Positions 30,061-39,853 of a stretch of 64,000 nt of DNA are shown in pieces; the first letter of the stretch is position 1, and each line of letters begins with the position of its first letter. The stretch spans positions 1,178,001 through 1,242,000 of the forward strand of contig CAVOGA010000001.1 in the NCBI GenBank assembly GCA_963695135.1, given 5' to 3'. This DNA comes from Marinihelvus sp963695135 (GTDB lineage: Bacteria > Pseudomonadota > Gammaproteobacteria > Xanthomonadales > SZUA-36). The notes beneath the pieces are model-generated. The model worked only from the letters and a program-made list of their open reading frames with translations. It was not told where the DNA came from and ran no database searches. The position numbers and the translations under genes are program-made.

Positions 30061-30990
30061 GCCGCCGCCGCAAGGGCAGGGCGGTGCATGGCGTACTGCT
30101 GCTGGACAAGCCGGCCGGGCCCAGCTCAAACCAGGCCCTGCAACGGGTGCGCCGCCTGTTCCAGGCCCGCAAGGCGGGCCACACCGGAACCCTGGATCCC
30201 TTTGCCACCGGCATGTTGCCGGTCTGCTTTGGTGAGGCCAGTAAGACCTCCGCCCAGCTCCTCGATGCCAGCAAGACCTACGAGGCCGAGGCCCTGCTGG
30301 GCCAGGCCACGACCACCGGCGATAGCGAAGGCGATGTGATCATGGAGGCGCCGGTGCCGCACCTGGATGACGCCGCCATTGAACGCGTCCTGGCCGACTC
30401 TGCGCGGCGCTATCGAACAGGTTCCCCCCATGTTTTCCGCCCTCAAGCACGAGGGGCGTCCGCTCTACGAGTGGGCGCGAAAAGGCGTGACCATCCCCCG
30501 GGAACCACGCCAGGTGACCATTCACTCCCTTGAGCTGTTGTCCTGGAAACCTCCTTACCTGCGCTTTCGTGTGACCTGCTCCAAGGGCACTTATGTCCGG
30601 ACCCTGGCCGAGGACATGGCGTCCGGCCTCGGCACGGTGGCCCACCTCGTGGCCCTGCGGCGTTTGCGGGTGGGGCTGTTTGAAGCCGGGAGCATGGTGA
30701 CGATGGATGCGCTGGAAGCGGCCGCGGAATCCGGCACGCTGGATGCTCATCTGCTGCCCGTCGATGCAGGCCTGGCTGACTGGCCCGTTGTGCAGCTGGA
30801 CGAGGCGGGCGGCAAGGCGTTCGCCAACGGCAATCCTGCACCGGTCGCAGACGCCGGGGAACGCTGGTCCGGGGGTGGCCGGGTGGTGGTCCGTGACGCC
30901 CGCAATCAACCGCTGGGGATCGGCGAAATGGACCGCGGGCAACAATGCGCGATGGTTCGCCCGCGCAAGGTCTTCGTGTTTGATGACTGA
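30057..30990 (+). CDS. truB: tRNA pseudouridine(55) synthase TruB (one frameshift)
   Basis: TruB makes pseudouridine 55 in the T-loop of tRNAs. The likely start is TTG at 30057, overlapping the rbfA stop. Catalytic Asp lies in KAGHTGTLDPFATGMLPV. The frame shifts +1 near 30397, where VLADS continues as LRGAIEQVPPMFSALKHEG. The restored product is about 310 residues with CSKGTYVRTLAEDMA and a C-terminal PUA-like region. No mutation of key residues accompanies the break. Confidence 0.93.
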
Positions 30991-31047
30991 ACCGCCGTGT
31001 CGCCCGGAAATATCGGAAAAACCTTGTAAAACTTCCGCATCAAAAGG

Positions 31048-31076
31048 TTGTTATGTACCCCGTCGGCGGGTAGAAT
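31048..31076 (+). promoter_or_regulatory. Sigma-70 promoter upstream of rpsO
   Basis: TTGTTA at 31048-31053 and TAGAAT at 31071-31076 are spaced by 17 bases. This leaves a leader of about 110 nt before rpsO, a size compatible with the S15 autoregulatory leader known in enterics. I did not establish its fold. Confidence 0.7.
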
Positions 31077-31191
31077 ACGCGGCTCTTTCAACCCCCGGGG
31101 CTTACCGAGGGCTTAGCAAAGACCCAGTCGCCTGAAAGTACAGGGCGGGTTTTTACTAAGGCCTCGCGGCTCTAGTCATGGAGAACTAACC

Positions 31192-31461
31192 ATGTCTTTT
31201 AATGCTGAGGCAAAAAGCAAGATCGTAGAGGAATACAAGCGCTCTGAGAGCGACACCGGCTCCCCCGAGGTGCAGGTGGCCCTTCTGACCGCTCGTATCC
31301 GCTATCTTACGGACCACTTCAAGACCCATAAGGGCGACCACCACTCACGTCGTGGGCTCCTGCGCCTGGTTAACCAGCGCCGCAGCCTGCTCGATTATCT
31401 GAAAAAGAAAGACATCGAGCGTTACCGCGACCTGATCGGCCGCCTTGAACTGCGCCGTTAA
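31192..31461 (+). CDS. rpsO: 30S ribosomal protein S15
   Basis: The 89-residue product is a standard S15. It begins MSFNAEAKSKIVEEYKRSES and contains DTGSPEVQVALLTARI and the rRNA-binding HHSRRGLLRLVNQRRSLLDYLK region. It sits between truB and pnp as in E. coli, with its own promoter upstream. Confidence 0.98.
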   Translation: MSFNAEAKSKIVEEYKRSESDTGSPEVQVALLTARIRYLTDHFKTHKGDHHSRRGLLRLVNQRRSLLDYLKKKDIERYRDLIGRLELRR

Positions 31462-31490
31462 GTCTTTTTGTCGATTCGACCCGAATAAGC

Positions 31491-31527
31491 GCCTGGCACA
31501 ACGGCTTCGTTCTGCCGGGCCTTTTTC
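31491..31527 (+). terminator. Hairpin and T-run between rpsO and pnp
   Basis: GCCTGGCA and TGCCGGGC pair (one G-U) around a 14-base loop, followed by CTTTTTC. In E. coli the equivalent intergenic region holds both the rpsO terminator and an RNase III site controlling pnp. The dual role here is inferred. Confidence 0.7.
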
Positions 31528-31559
31528 GTATCTGAAACATTTACCCCAGGAAACTTAAC

Positions 31560-33643
31560 GTGCAAAAAATCACGAAAACCTTCAAGTACGGTGACCACGA
31601 AGTCACCCTCGAAACCGGACGCATCGCCCGCCAGGCGGATGCCACGGTGATGGTCACCATGAACGACACGGTCGTCATGGTTGCCGCGGTTGGGCGCAAA
31701 GAGGCCAACCCGGGACAGAACTTCTTCCCGCTGACGGTCAATTACCAGGAAAAATTCTACGCGGCCGGCCGCATTCCCGGTGGTTTCTTCAAGCGCGAAG
31801 GACGCCCCACGGAAAAAGAGGTACTGACCTGCCGCCTGATCGACCGCCCGATTCGTCCGCTGTTCCCGAAAGGCTTCATGAACGAAGTCCAGGTGACCGC
31901 GAACCTGATCTCCTCCAACCCGGAAGTGGATGGCGACATCCCGGCCCTGCTCGGCACCTCCGCCGCCCTGGCCCTGTCCGGCATGCCCTTCAGCGGACCG
32001 ATTGGCGCCGCGAAAGTGGGCTACATCAACGGCGAATACGTGCTGAACCCGACCGCCACGCAGCTGGCTGACAGCAAGCTGGAACTGGTGGTCGCCGGTA
32101 CCGCCGGCGCCGTGCTGATGGTGGAGTCGGAAGCAGACCTGCTGTCCGAGGAAGTGATGCTGGGCGCGGTGACCTTTGGTCACGACGCCATGCAGACCGC
32201 CATCAAGGCCATCAACGAGTTGGTTGCCGAGGTCGGTGTGCAGAAATGGGACTGGGAGGCGCCGGTGGAAAACACCGAGCTGCAGGCCCAGGTCGAGGCC
32301 GCTGCCAAAGAAGGCATTATGGCCGCTTACGCGATTGCCGACAAGATGGCCCGCCGTGATGCGCATCAGCGAAGTCAAAGCCAGGGTCATCGAGCAGCTG
32401 ACCGATGAAACCGAGGACCAGCAAGCCGTCCGCTGCTGATGTTTCGGACTACTTCTACAAGGTAGAAAAGACCCTGGTGCGCGAACGCGTCCTGAGCGGC
32501 GCGCCGCGTATCGATGGTCGTTCACCGACGGACGTGCGTCAGATTACGGTGGAAGCCGGCATCCTGCCGCGCACGCACGGATCGGCGCTGTTCACCCGTG
32601 GTGAAACGCAGGCCATTGTGACCACCACCCTGGGTACGACCCGTGACGCGCAGATCATCGACGCGGTCACCGGTGAGTACAAAGATCCGTTCATGCTGCA
32701 CTACAACTTCCCGCCGTTCTGCGTGGGTGAGACCGGCTTCATGGGTGGTCCGAAGCGTCGCGAAATCGGCCACGGCCGCCTCGCACGTCGCGGTATCACC
32801 GCCGTGCTGCCGGACCTCGCCACCTTCCCCTACGTGATCCGCGTGGTTTCGGAAATCACCGAATCCAATGGTTCTTCTTCCATGGCTTCTGTGTGTGGTT
32901 CCTCCCTGGCCATGATGGATGCCGGTGTGCCCCTGAAGGCGCCGGTCGCCGGTATCGCCATGGGCCTCGTCAAGGAAGGCGAGCGCTTCGCGGTGCTGTC
33001 CGACATCCTCGGTGATGAAGACCACCTCGGTGACATGGACTTCAAGGTGGCCGGTACTTCAGAAGGCATCACCGCCCTGCAGATGGACATCAAGATCGAA
33101 GGCATCAATGCCGAGATCATGAAGATCGCCCTGGCGCAGGCCAATGAAGGTCGGACTTACATCCTCGGCGAGATGAACAAGGTTCTGTCCGAGCCGCGCG
33201 CTGAAATGAGCGAGTTTGCTCCGCGCCTGGTGACCATCAAGATCCACCCGGACAAGATCCGTGACGTGATCGGTAAGGGTGGTGTAACCATCCGCTCCAT
33301 CACCGAAGAGACCGGCGCCACCATCGACATCGACGATGACGGCACCATCACCATCGGATCCGTGGACAAGGCCGCCGGCGACGAGGCGCGCAAGCGTATC
33401 GAGCAGATCACCGCCGATATCGAGCCGGGCCAGATCTTCGAAGGCAAGGTCATCAAGATCATGAACTTCGGCGCCTTTGTTTCCCTGACCCCGGGCCGTG
33501 ACGGCCTGGTGCACATCTCCCAGCTCTCGGACGAGCGCGTGGAAGAAGTCACCGACGTGGTCAAGGAAGGCGAGATCGTCAAGGTCAAGGTACTGGAAGT
33601 GGACAAGCAGGGTCGTATCCGCCTGTCCATGAAGGAAGTCTGA
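31560..33643 (+). CDS. pnp: Polyribonucleotide nucleotidyltransferase (two frameshifts)
   Basis: PNPase degrades RNA 3'-to-5' by phosphorolysis and is part of the degradosome. The start is GTG at 31560 with AGGAA seven bases before it. Single-base insertions near 32362 and 32432 interrupt the linker between the two RNase PH domains, where MARRDA-ISEVKARVIEQL and DQQAVRADVSDYF join across frames. The restored product is ~693 residues, with FFKREGRPTEKEVL and GPKRREIGHGRLARR in the core, a KH domain (IRDVIGKGGVTIRSI) and an S1 domain (GFAFVSLTPGRDGL-type). Confidence 0.94.
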
Positions 33644-33666
33644 TCAGGAGAGTCTCGATTGGCTTC

Positions 33667-33693
33667 TTACATCAGCGCTTTGCGCTGATGTAA
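33667..33693. repeat. Perfect 12-bp hairpin after pnp, without T-run
   Basis: TTACATCAGCGC and GCGCTGATGTAA are exact inverted copies around a TTT loop. It begins 23 bases after the pnp stop. It could protect the 3' end of the mRNA from exonucleases. Confidence 0.8.
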
Positions 33694-33746
33694 ACCGCCT
33701 GCTCTCAACGACATGGTTTGACGCGCCTTTGGCGCGGATGATTATG

Positions 33747-33779
33747 AAAAAACGGCACCCTGGGGTGCCGTTTTTTTTT
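33747..33779 (+). terminator. Rho-independent terminator of the pnp operon
   Basis: AAAAAACGGCACCC and GGGTGCCGTTTTTT pair around a TG loop and end in nine T residues. The A-run on the left would also make it work on the opposite strand. Confidence 0.92.
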
Positions 33780-33831
33780 GGTCATCGTAACTAGCCGGTA
33801 ATAAGCGTGGGCTTTGTTGGCGGCTGTGGTG

Positions 33832-33949
33832 GGGTCAATGCCGGGGTCAGAGCAATGCCGGGGTCAGAGTAAAGGGACAGAGTAAGTCTCTTTACTCTGT
33901 CCCTTTACTCTGACCCCATCATTCTCTGACCCCATCATTCCCATCATTC
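33832..33949. repeat. Nested palindromic repeat with a 26-bp perfect inverted repeat
   Basis: The core at 33860-33917 is a 26-bp perfect inverted repeat (arms beginning GGGGTCAGAGTAAAGGGACA) around a six-base loop. Truncated direct copies of GGGGTCA...AATGCC precede the left arm and copies of CTCTGACCCCATCATTC follow the right arm, so the whole 118-bp element is roughly mirror-symmetric. It fills most of the gap between pnp and the amidohydrolase. It resembles REP-type elements mobilised by RAYT transposases. No transposase is present nearby. Confidence 0.85.
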
Positions 33950-35506
33950 TTAACGATTGACGAGTTGTCCCGGGTACTGGCCGGTTGGGTCGCCTTGTTC
34001 CAGCACCAGGATACCGTTGACCCAGACCTGCTCGATGCCGGATGAGGGAACGTTGGGCGCTTCAAAAGTGGCGTTGTCGGTGACCTGGTCCGGGTTAAAG
34101 AGCACCAGGTCGGCGTAGTACCCGGGGCGGATCATGCCGCGTTCCCTTATGCCGGCGTTGCGGGCCGCGAGGGATGTGATCTTCGCCACGGTGGCCTCCA
34201 GGGTGAAGCCGTTCTCAGTGGTGGCGTAGCGGCTCAGGAATCGTGGGAACGATCCCCAGCCGCGCGGGTGCGCCCCGTCGTGGCCGCCGTCGCTGCAGAT
34301 GTTGGTGCGGTGCCAGCGCATGAAGGCGAGCACGTCCTGTTCCTCCATGCCGCGGGCGATGATGGAGTCACCGACGCGGCCGGTGCGCTGCAGGTAGTCA
34401 TCGGACTGCTGTGACAGGGTAAGCAGCGCCTGCTCCGGCGTGGTCTCCAGGCGCGCGGCCAGCTGTGCAAAATTCAGCCCGGCCAGTTCCGGGTTGGGCG
34501 CGAAGCTGGTGAGCAGCAGGGTCTCGGGGTCCGTGGTGCGCTGGAAGGTGTACTCGGCCACCTGCATGTCGTCGTAGTTTTTGTCCGGGAACAGCACGGA
34601 CAGGCTGCTGGCCCAGTGCAGGTAGGGGTAAATGTCCGCGCTGATGTCGATGCCCTCGTTGGTGGCCGCGTCCAGGCGGGCAATGACCGTGTCCGTTGTT
34701 CCCCAGAATGCCTTGTCGGCCAGCTTGATATGGCTGACATGCACCGGGAGCGCCGCCTCGCGGCCGATGCGGATCACCTCGTCCAGCGCGGCCAGGAACT
34801 GGTCGTCCTCATCGCGCACGTGGCTTGCATAGCGCCCGCCCGCGGCGGCGGCGACCCGGGCCAGGGCAATGATCTCCTCCGTCTGGCTGAAAATGCCCGG
34901 CTGATATTCGAGGCCGGTGGCAAGGCCGAGGGCGCCGTGGTCCAGGTCGGCCTGCAGCAATTCGGCCATCAGCGCGATTTCCGCCACAGTGGCCGGACGT
35001 TTGAAGTCCGGCCCCAGCACCGCCGAGCGCAGATTGCCGTGCGGCGAATAGGACGCGGCATTGACCGCGGCCGGCGCCCGTTCAAATTCCGCGGCGAATT
35101 CCGCCTGGCTGAGGTAGCCAAAGGCCTCCTCACCACCGTCGGAGCCATCCGCGCCCCGGACAATCGTGGTAATGCCCTGGGTCAGCACCGCCCGCATGTC
35201 GCGAAACTGCTGCCAGCTGCTGTCATGGTGGCTGTGCGTATCGATAAAGCCGGGGGCCAGCACCAGGCCCCGCGCATCAAGCAGTACTTCCCCCGGCTGA
35301 GCCTGAAGCTCGCCGACGGCGGTAATGCGTCCCCCGCGCACGCGAACCGAACCCGCATAGGGCGGGGCGCCGCTGCCATCGATGATGGATGCATTGCTGA
35401 TCAGCCAGTCGTTCGATGGCTGTGCCGGCGCCGGGCCGGCGAACAGCATCAGCAGGCCTGCCAGGGGCCCGTAAAGGGTTTTTAACACGGTGTGCTCACG
35501 GGACAC
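33950..35506 (-). CDS. Exported amidohydrolase, N-acyl-D-amino-acid deacylase type
   Basis: This 518-residue protein belongs to the metal-dependent amidohydrolase superfamily, closest to D-aminoacylases/dihydroorotase-like enzymes. The metal-binding HSHHDSSW follows the LAPGFIDTHSH block near residue 90. Other visible family segments are VHVSHIKLADK with a metal-ligand His, ICSDGGHDG with an Asp, and the C-terminal GMIRPGYYADLVLFNPD. The N-terminus carries a signal peptide (PLAGLLMLFAGPAPAQ), so it probably acts in the periplasm. The substrate is not determinable from sequence alone. An isolated leftward gene, it is preceded by the outer-membrane block. Confidence 0.85.
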   Translation of the reverse strand: MSREHTVLKTLYGPLAGLLMLFAGPAPAQPSNDWLISNASIIDGSGAPPYAGSVRVRGGRITAVGELQAQPGEVLLDARGLVLAPGFIDTHSHHDSSWQQFRDMRAVLTQGITTIVRGADGSDGGEEAFGYLSQAEFAAEFERAPAAVNAASYSPHGNLRSAVLGPDFKRPATVAEIALMAELLQADLDHGALGLATGLEYQPGIFSQTEEIIALARVAAAAGGRYASHVRDEDDQFLAALDEVIRIGREAALPVHVSHIKLADKAFWGTTDTVIARLDAATNEGIDISADIYPYLHWASSLSVLFPDKNYDDMQVAEYTFQRTTDPETLLLTSFAPNPELAGLNFAQLAARLETTPEQALLTLSQQSDDYLQRTGRVGDSIIARGMEEQDVLAFMRWHRTNICSDGGHDGAHPRGWGSFPRFLSRYATTENGFTLEATVAKITSLAARNAGIRERGMIRPGYYADLVLFNPDQVTDNATFEAPNVPSSGIEQVWVNGILVLEQGDPTGQYPGQLVNR

Positions 35507-35572
35507 ATATCGCTCGATGGGTTCCCTGTTGTTTTCGGGCGCTGTGGACAGCGTTCACCGTTGATCATACTG

Positions 35573-36554
35573 CTATTGCGAGGTGCCGGCGGCCTGTTTG
35601 CCCAGCGGTAGCGACAGGGTAGTGAAAAAGGCGGCGCCCTCAACGCGGTTCTTCGCTGCAAACTCCCAGTAGCCGCGCAGGTTGATGTAGGCGGGCTGGC
35701 CATTCATGGTGAAGGAATAGCCGATTTCAGGGCCAATCGACGCAACGCTGGATTTAAGGCCGTCCTGGAAGGCTTGCGGGCCCGAGTCCCCGGTCAGCTG
35801 GTCGTAAAGGTAGCCTGCAATGCCTACCTGCCAGTTTTTGTTCAGGTACTGGGACACGGCCCAGTCCAGGTGGATGTCGATGCCGTTCTGGTAGTCCGTA
35901 TCGTTGTTTTCGAAGTTGTAGGTAACCCCGAGGACGGCGGAGAATTCCCGGCCGCTTGACGCGTTGAAATAGGTGTAGCCTCCACCGCCGTCGACGGCCG
36001 CGTGGCCGATGCCGATATTGGCCAGCCGGTTCGGGTCATAACTGCCCACCGGGATGTCGCCGGTGAGATAGGCCATCCAGTTGTTGTTGCCCTTGGTCCA
36101 GGACAGACTGGCGACCGGGTACAAGTCGGTAAGGCCGGTCACAGAATCGCTGCGGTACAGCCCGCCCGGGATGGCGGTATTGAAGACACTGGCGCTGGCG
36201 GTATTCTGGCTCAGTCCGAACCCCACTCCGAAAGCCGCTTGTGCGCCCCATATCCTGGTTTTGGGCGCATAGGTTGGCTGCACAAACAGCATCGGCAGTG
36301 AGCTGTCCAGTCCCGCGGTGACCAGGTTGCCCGGCCGGAGCTCTTCCTCGTCGGAAACATTGCCGCTGTAGAAGTACGTCATCACCGGCATCGACCAGCC
36401 GGCTGAGGCCGGCACCGCGGCAAAGCTCGCGTATTGGCCGGAAAGCCAGAATGGAACGCCGCCCTCGTCGGCACTCGCGCCGGAGGTAAAGGCGACGAAA
36501 ACTCGTGACAAGGGTCGCCAGCAGCAGGCCTGGTCGCATGGGGTTCAGGATCAT
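35573..36554 (-). CDS. Outer-membrane barrel, MetA-pathway (phenol degradation) type; frameshift in signal peptide
   Basis: The ~326-residue protein resembles the family annotated as MetA-pathway of phenol degradation, putative outer-membrane transporters. Repeated aromatic/Gly-rich strands (GGYTYFNASSGREFSAVLGVTYNF, GYSFTMNGQ-type) support a beta barrel. The mature region starts SGASADEGG. The signal peptide MRPGLLLATLVTSF lies in another frame and joins after removal of one T from a TTTT run near 36503. Starts at 36554 or 36539 are both possible. It is next to an AraC-type regulator transcribed in the same direction. Confidence 0.75.
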
Positions 36555-36574
36555 CCGGTGGTGGGACGGTTGGT

Positions 36575-37627
36575 CTAGTTGACGCATTTGGCGTCGCCTC
36601 CATTGCGCGACTGTTCCCGGAACCGGTTGGGACTGATACCTTTCCAGCGCACGAAAGCCCGGATAAAGCCGCTGGCGTTCGCGTAACCCAGCGCATTGGC
36701 CACATCGCTGACCTGCAAGCGGGTGCTGTTCAGCAGCTCCTCGCTCAGCGCCTGCCTGGCAAGGTCCAATTCGTTGCGGAAGCTGGTGCCCGCGGCGCGC
36801 AGGCGGCGGTGAAAAGTTCGCTCCTGGAGGCCGAACTGCGCGGCAATACTTTGTGCGGACGTCTCCTCAAGCAGCAGGCCACGCCGCAGCACGCCGGGCA
36901 GCGCCTTGAGGATTCCCGGCGTTTGCAGGTTGTGTAATTCATCGGCATCTTGCTGCAGGTACTCGAACAGGGCGGCTTCGGCCGTGGGAGGGGTCAGCTC
37001 CAGGTGCTTTGACGGGAAGTTGATGGTGCAGCGGCTCGAGTTGAAATAAATCGTCGACCGGAAAAAGGCCTGGTAGGGCTTACGGTTCGCCGGTTCGATA
37101 CGTTCCAGTTCCACCGTGGTCGGATTCCAGTCCTCCCCGCACAGGGCGCGCATGAGCTGGACCATCATGACCGCACACAGGTCGTAGATGATGTTCAGTG
37201 CGGCAACCTGTGGCGTCAGCAGCGAGTAGGAAAACCGGCTCCATTCGCCGTTGGTCTCAACAACGACGATGCTGCCATCTTCATGCAGGTCAAGGTTCTC
37301 GGCAAGGGACGCCAGGGCGGTGCCGACAGAGTCCGAGGCGCAGGCAATAAAACCGGCCAGGCCCAGCAACGCGGGTCCGGCGCGCTGGCCCAGCAGAAGG
37401 CCCAGTTCATCGCAACCGGTTACCTCGTGACATCGCGCCATCAGCCGGCTGCATTTCAGCAGAGGCAGGCGATGGTTCGGGTTTGCGAAGGTTTCCGGGG
37501 TATATCCAAACTCGGCGTAGATCGGCCCAGGATCAAACCCGAGGTCCCGGATAATCTCCGTGAGATTAACCAGCGGCCCCACTCGAAAAGTAGGCTCGTT
37601 CTCATGCACTACCGGTATGTCCACCAC
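36575..37627 (-). CDS. AraC-family transcriptional regulator
   Basis: The product is about 350 residues. The N-terminal part (FRVGPLVNLTEIIRDLGFDP onward) matches the ligand-binding domain of the OruR/ArgR-like AraC subfamily. The C-terminal ~90 residues form the two-helix-turn-helix DNA-binding domain, with AAQFGLQERTFHRRLRAAG and VSDVANALGYANASGFIRAF. I favour the GTG at 37627, because the open frame further upstream would overlap the preceding gene; GTG at 37624 is an alternative. It is leftward, between a periplasmic protein gene and the MetA-type barrel, which it may regulate. Confidence 0.8.
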   Translation of the reverse strand: MVDIPVVHENEPTFRVGPLVNLTEIIRDLGFDPGPIYAEFGYTPETFANPNHRLPLLKCSRLMARCHEVTGCDELGLLLGQRAGPALLGLAGFIACASDSVGTALASLAENLDLHEDGSIVVVETNGEWSRFSYSLLTPQVAALNIIYDLCAVMMVQLMRALCGEDWNPTTVELERIEPANRKPYQAFFRSTIYFNSSRCTINFPSKHLELTPPTAEAALFEYLQQDADELHNLQTPGILKALPGVLRRGLLLEETSAQSIAAQFGLQERTFHRRLRAAGTSFRNELDLARQALSEELLNSTRLQVSDVANALGYANASGFIRAFVRWKGISPNRFREQSRNGGDAKCVN

Positions 37628-37643
37628 GGTCCGCCTTGACTGC

Positions 37644-38087
37644 TCACTGCACGATATAGACGAGGTTTCCGCTCTTGAAAGTCGGTTTGAAAACCTCGGT
37701 GCCGCAGACAAAAACCGTCTCGCCGCTGATTTCCGAGGATTCGCAGCCGTCGGGCAGTGCGCTGACAACGGTGCCTTTCGGCAGGGCCGGGTTAGCTTGG
37801 ACAGGCGCAGGCGCGGGCGCGGGCACGGCCGCTACCGCTACCGGCGCTGGCGGTATGGTCGCCATCATTGCAGCATCCGTGGCCACGAAACGCCGGGTCG
37901 TACGCCTCGCCACGCCGGCATAGGATATCGGCGTCAAGGGCCGGCCGATGATAGCTTGTGCTTCGCCAACGAAGCCCGGCTGCCATGGATTTTCCTGCGA
38001 CAGCTCGAGGCTCCACAGCAACGGTATCAACAGGGCCAGGGCCGCCGCACGCACTGTCAGGGAGTTTTTGCCTGGGATTCCGGACAT
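37644..38087 (-). CDS. Small exported protein of unknown function, DUF6515-like
   Basis: The 147-residue product has an N-terminal hydrophobic segment (VRAAALALLIPLLWSLEL) that could be a signal peptide or anchor. An Ala/Pro-rich linker follows, then a C-terminal domain with GTVVSALPDGC, two Cys residues and TEVFKPTFKSGNLVYIVQ. That domain resembles the VVxxLPxG...Y(Y/F) repeats of DUF6515 proteins, but I cannot confirm this without a profile search. It lies two bases after the DUF2092 gene on the same strand and probably works with it in the periplasm. Confidence 0.65.
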   Translation of the reverse strand: MSGIPGKNSLTVRAAALALLIPLLWSLELSQENPWQPGFVGEAQAIIGRPLTPISYAGVARRTTRRFVATDAAMMATIPPAPVAVAAVPAPAPAPVQANPALPKGTVVSALPDGCESSEISGETVFVCGTEVFKPTFKSGNLVYIVQ

Positions 38088-38089
38088 GA

Positions 38090-38836
38090 TTATTCTCCCT
38101 CCTGAACGGTGAAATCAATCTCCATCGCGCCCGCTGGCGGGTTCAGGATGAAGCGTTCCGGGGAGATGTCCGGGTCCAGGTCCCATTCGCTGATGGTGAC
38201 CATGTATTCCGGCGCACTGGGAATATCCCGTGAAGTGATGACCATGCGCCGCACCAGCGGCGTATCCCCCTGTTCGATCCACAGTTGGAAGTCCAGCTCG
38301 GGCTTGCTGAATGCCAGTTGATCGCAGGGCACTCCATCAATATTTGCCGTGCCGACCACGAACCCCGTCGTAACGCCGTCCATGAGGATATCAAAGGCGT
38401 TTTCGTAGAGCAGGTCACCCGCCGGTGCGAGCATGTCCAGCGATTCCCGGGCGAAGTCGAGCATGTCTTCAATGTTCGATGGCGCGTCGATCTGTGCGTA
38501 GAACATTGCGTCGTTCTCCATGACGGAGATGGTCTTGCCGTCATAAAAGAACTCCTGGTTCACCCCGTCGTTGACGCGGGCGGAGTAGAGCATGTTCGGG
38601 CGCTGGACGATGGTCTGCAGCCGGTGCAGAAACTGGAGTTTCTGGCCACTGTCGAGCACAACCTCCATGACACCCTCGGCTTCAAGGGCGAAGGACTGCT
38701 GAGCGGCCGTGAAGCTCATGGACCGCTCAAGCATCGACCGGGCATCCGGCGCGACAGCCTGCTGGGCCATCACCGGCGTCGCCGAAAGTAACACCAGTGT
38801 GGCCGCCCAGTAAGCGGGTCCGGGGCTGTTGCGCAT
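38090..38836 (-). CDS. DUF2092 periplasmic protein
   Basis: The 248-residue protein has a signal peptide ending PVMAQQA. The rest of the sequence matches the DUF2092 family of predicted periplasmic proteins with a LolA/LppX-like half-barrel. Examples are SFTAAQQSFALEAEGVMEVV, FFYDGKTISVM and a C-terminal WDLDPDISPERFILNPPAGA. A lipid- or lipoprotein-binding role is suggested by the fold, not shown. A good ribosome-binding site (GAGGACATTTCC-ATG) supports the start. Confidence 0.8.
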   Translation of the reverse strand: MRNSPGPAYWAATLVLLSATPVMAQQAVAPDARSMLERSMSFTAAQQSFALEAEGVMEVVLDSGQKLQFLHRLQTIVQRPNMLYSARVNDGVNQEFFYDGKTISVMENDAMFYAQIDAPSNIEDMLDFARESLDMLAPAGDLLYENAFDILMDGVTTGFVVGTANIDGVPCDQLAFSKPELDFQLWIEQGDTPLVRRMVITSRDIPSAPEYMVTISEWDLDPDISPERFILNPPAGAMEIDFTVQEGE

Positions 38837-38898
38837 GGAAATGTCCTCAGTCCTTAACTTTTTGACGTGTTCCCGGCCCCGGCGTTCCGCGTGGCGGT

Positions 38899-39705
38899 TT
38901 ACCAGCGGAACTTAACGCCTACTTGCGGGCCGCTCAGTTCCAGATCCTTGATGGGTTGTCCGGAGGGCATATCATAGGACAGGTAACGCCAGCCCGCCTG
39001 CACTTCGCCCCAACCGAAGGCATAACCCACGCCGGTAGCCGCCTGCCAGGTCAGATCAGAGTCCCCGGTGCCGACGTCCACATAGTACGGGATATACCAG
39101 TGACCACCGTCACCCAGCGCGGCATGGCCCCGCAGGGCGACGATGCCATCCAGATAACTTGCGCTGACCCCGCGGGCGCCGGTGCGGCCCGGCAGCGCGA
39201 CGCCATCCAGGGATCCTTCCAGTTCCCAGGACAGGTCCTGTTGCATGTCCGCGTATCGCACACCGAACATCAGGTCCAGGCTGCTGCCTTCTTTCTCAAC
39301 CAGCCGGTAGTAGGCGCTGGTCGTCCAGATCAGGGACTTGACGTCCAGGCCGATGTTGGCCTGAGCGTCGTCAGGGATCGGTGTTCCGCCGATGGTGCCG
39401 TCGAAAGTACGGCTTCGCCCGGCCGAGACATCCAGGTAAATCAAATCAGTAAAAACGCCCACCCGGTCCTTGCGGACATCAAAGTTGCCCTGCACGGTGA
39501 ATTCCAGGTTGTCCAGAATGGAGTCGATACCAATCTCGAAACCATCGCCGTTGCCCAGCGGGAAATTGGTATTGCCGGAAATGTCCGGAAAGTACCCGTA
39601 AATACCCAGGGTGAAGTCCCATTCGTCGTCAGCGAAGCCCGGGACGGCAGCCAGGCTCATAACCACGCCAGTCGTTGCGGCCAGGATTTGAAGCGGTTTT
39701 CTCAT
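38899..39705 (-). CDS. Outer-membrane beta-barrel protein of unknown function
   Basis: The 268-residue product has a signal peptide (LQILAATTGVVMSLAAVPGFA) and alternating amphipathic strands ending in GPQVGVKFRW. The C-terminal aromatic residue is typical of outer-membrane barrels inserted by BamA. The ATG at 39705 is preferred to one eight codons upstream because GAGGAAACCGAC precedes it. I do not recognise a characterised family. Confidence 0.7.
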   Translation of the reverse strand: MRKPLQILAATTGVVMSLAAVPGFADDEWDFTLGIYGYFPDISGNTNFPLGNGDGFEIGIDSILDNLEFTVQGNFDVRKDRVGVFTDLIYLDVSAGRSRTFDGTIGGTPIPDDAQANIGLDVKSLIWTTSAYYRLVEKEGSSLDLMFGVRYADMQQDLSWELEGSLDGVALPGRTGARGVSASYLDGIVALRGHAALGDGGHWYIPYYVDVGTGDSDLTWQAATGVGYAFGWGEVQAGWRYLSYDMPSGQPIKDLELSGPQVGVKFRW

Positions 39706-39853
39706 GTCGGTTTCCTCGCTGCTGTTCATTCGCGCCAGGCACGGTTGTCGGGGCGAATTATTGTCAGAACTATCCGCATGAATTGTAGGCTATGCAGGTC
39801 GCATGGGTTTACCCTTTTGCGACAGTTTTCGGTCCGGGGAATCCGCCCCTTGT

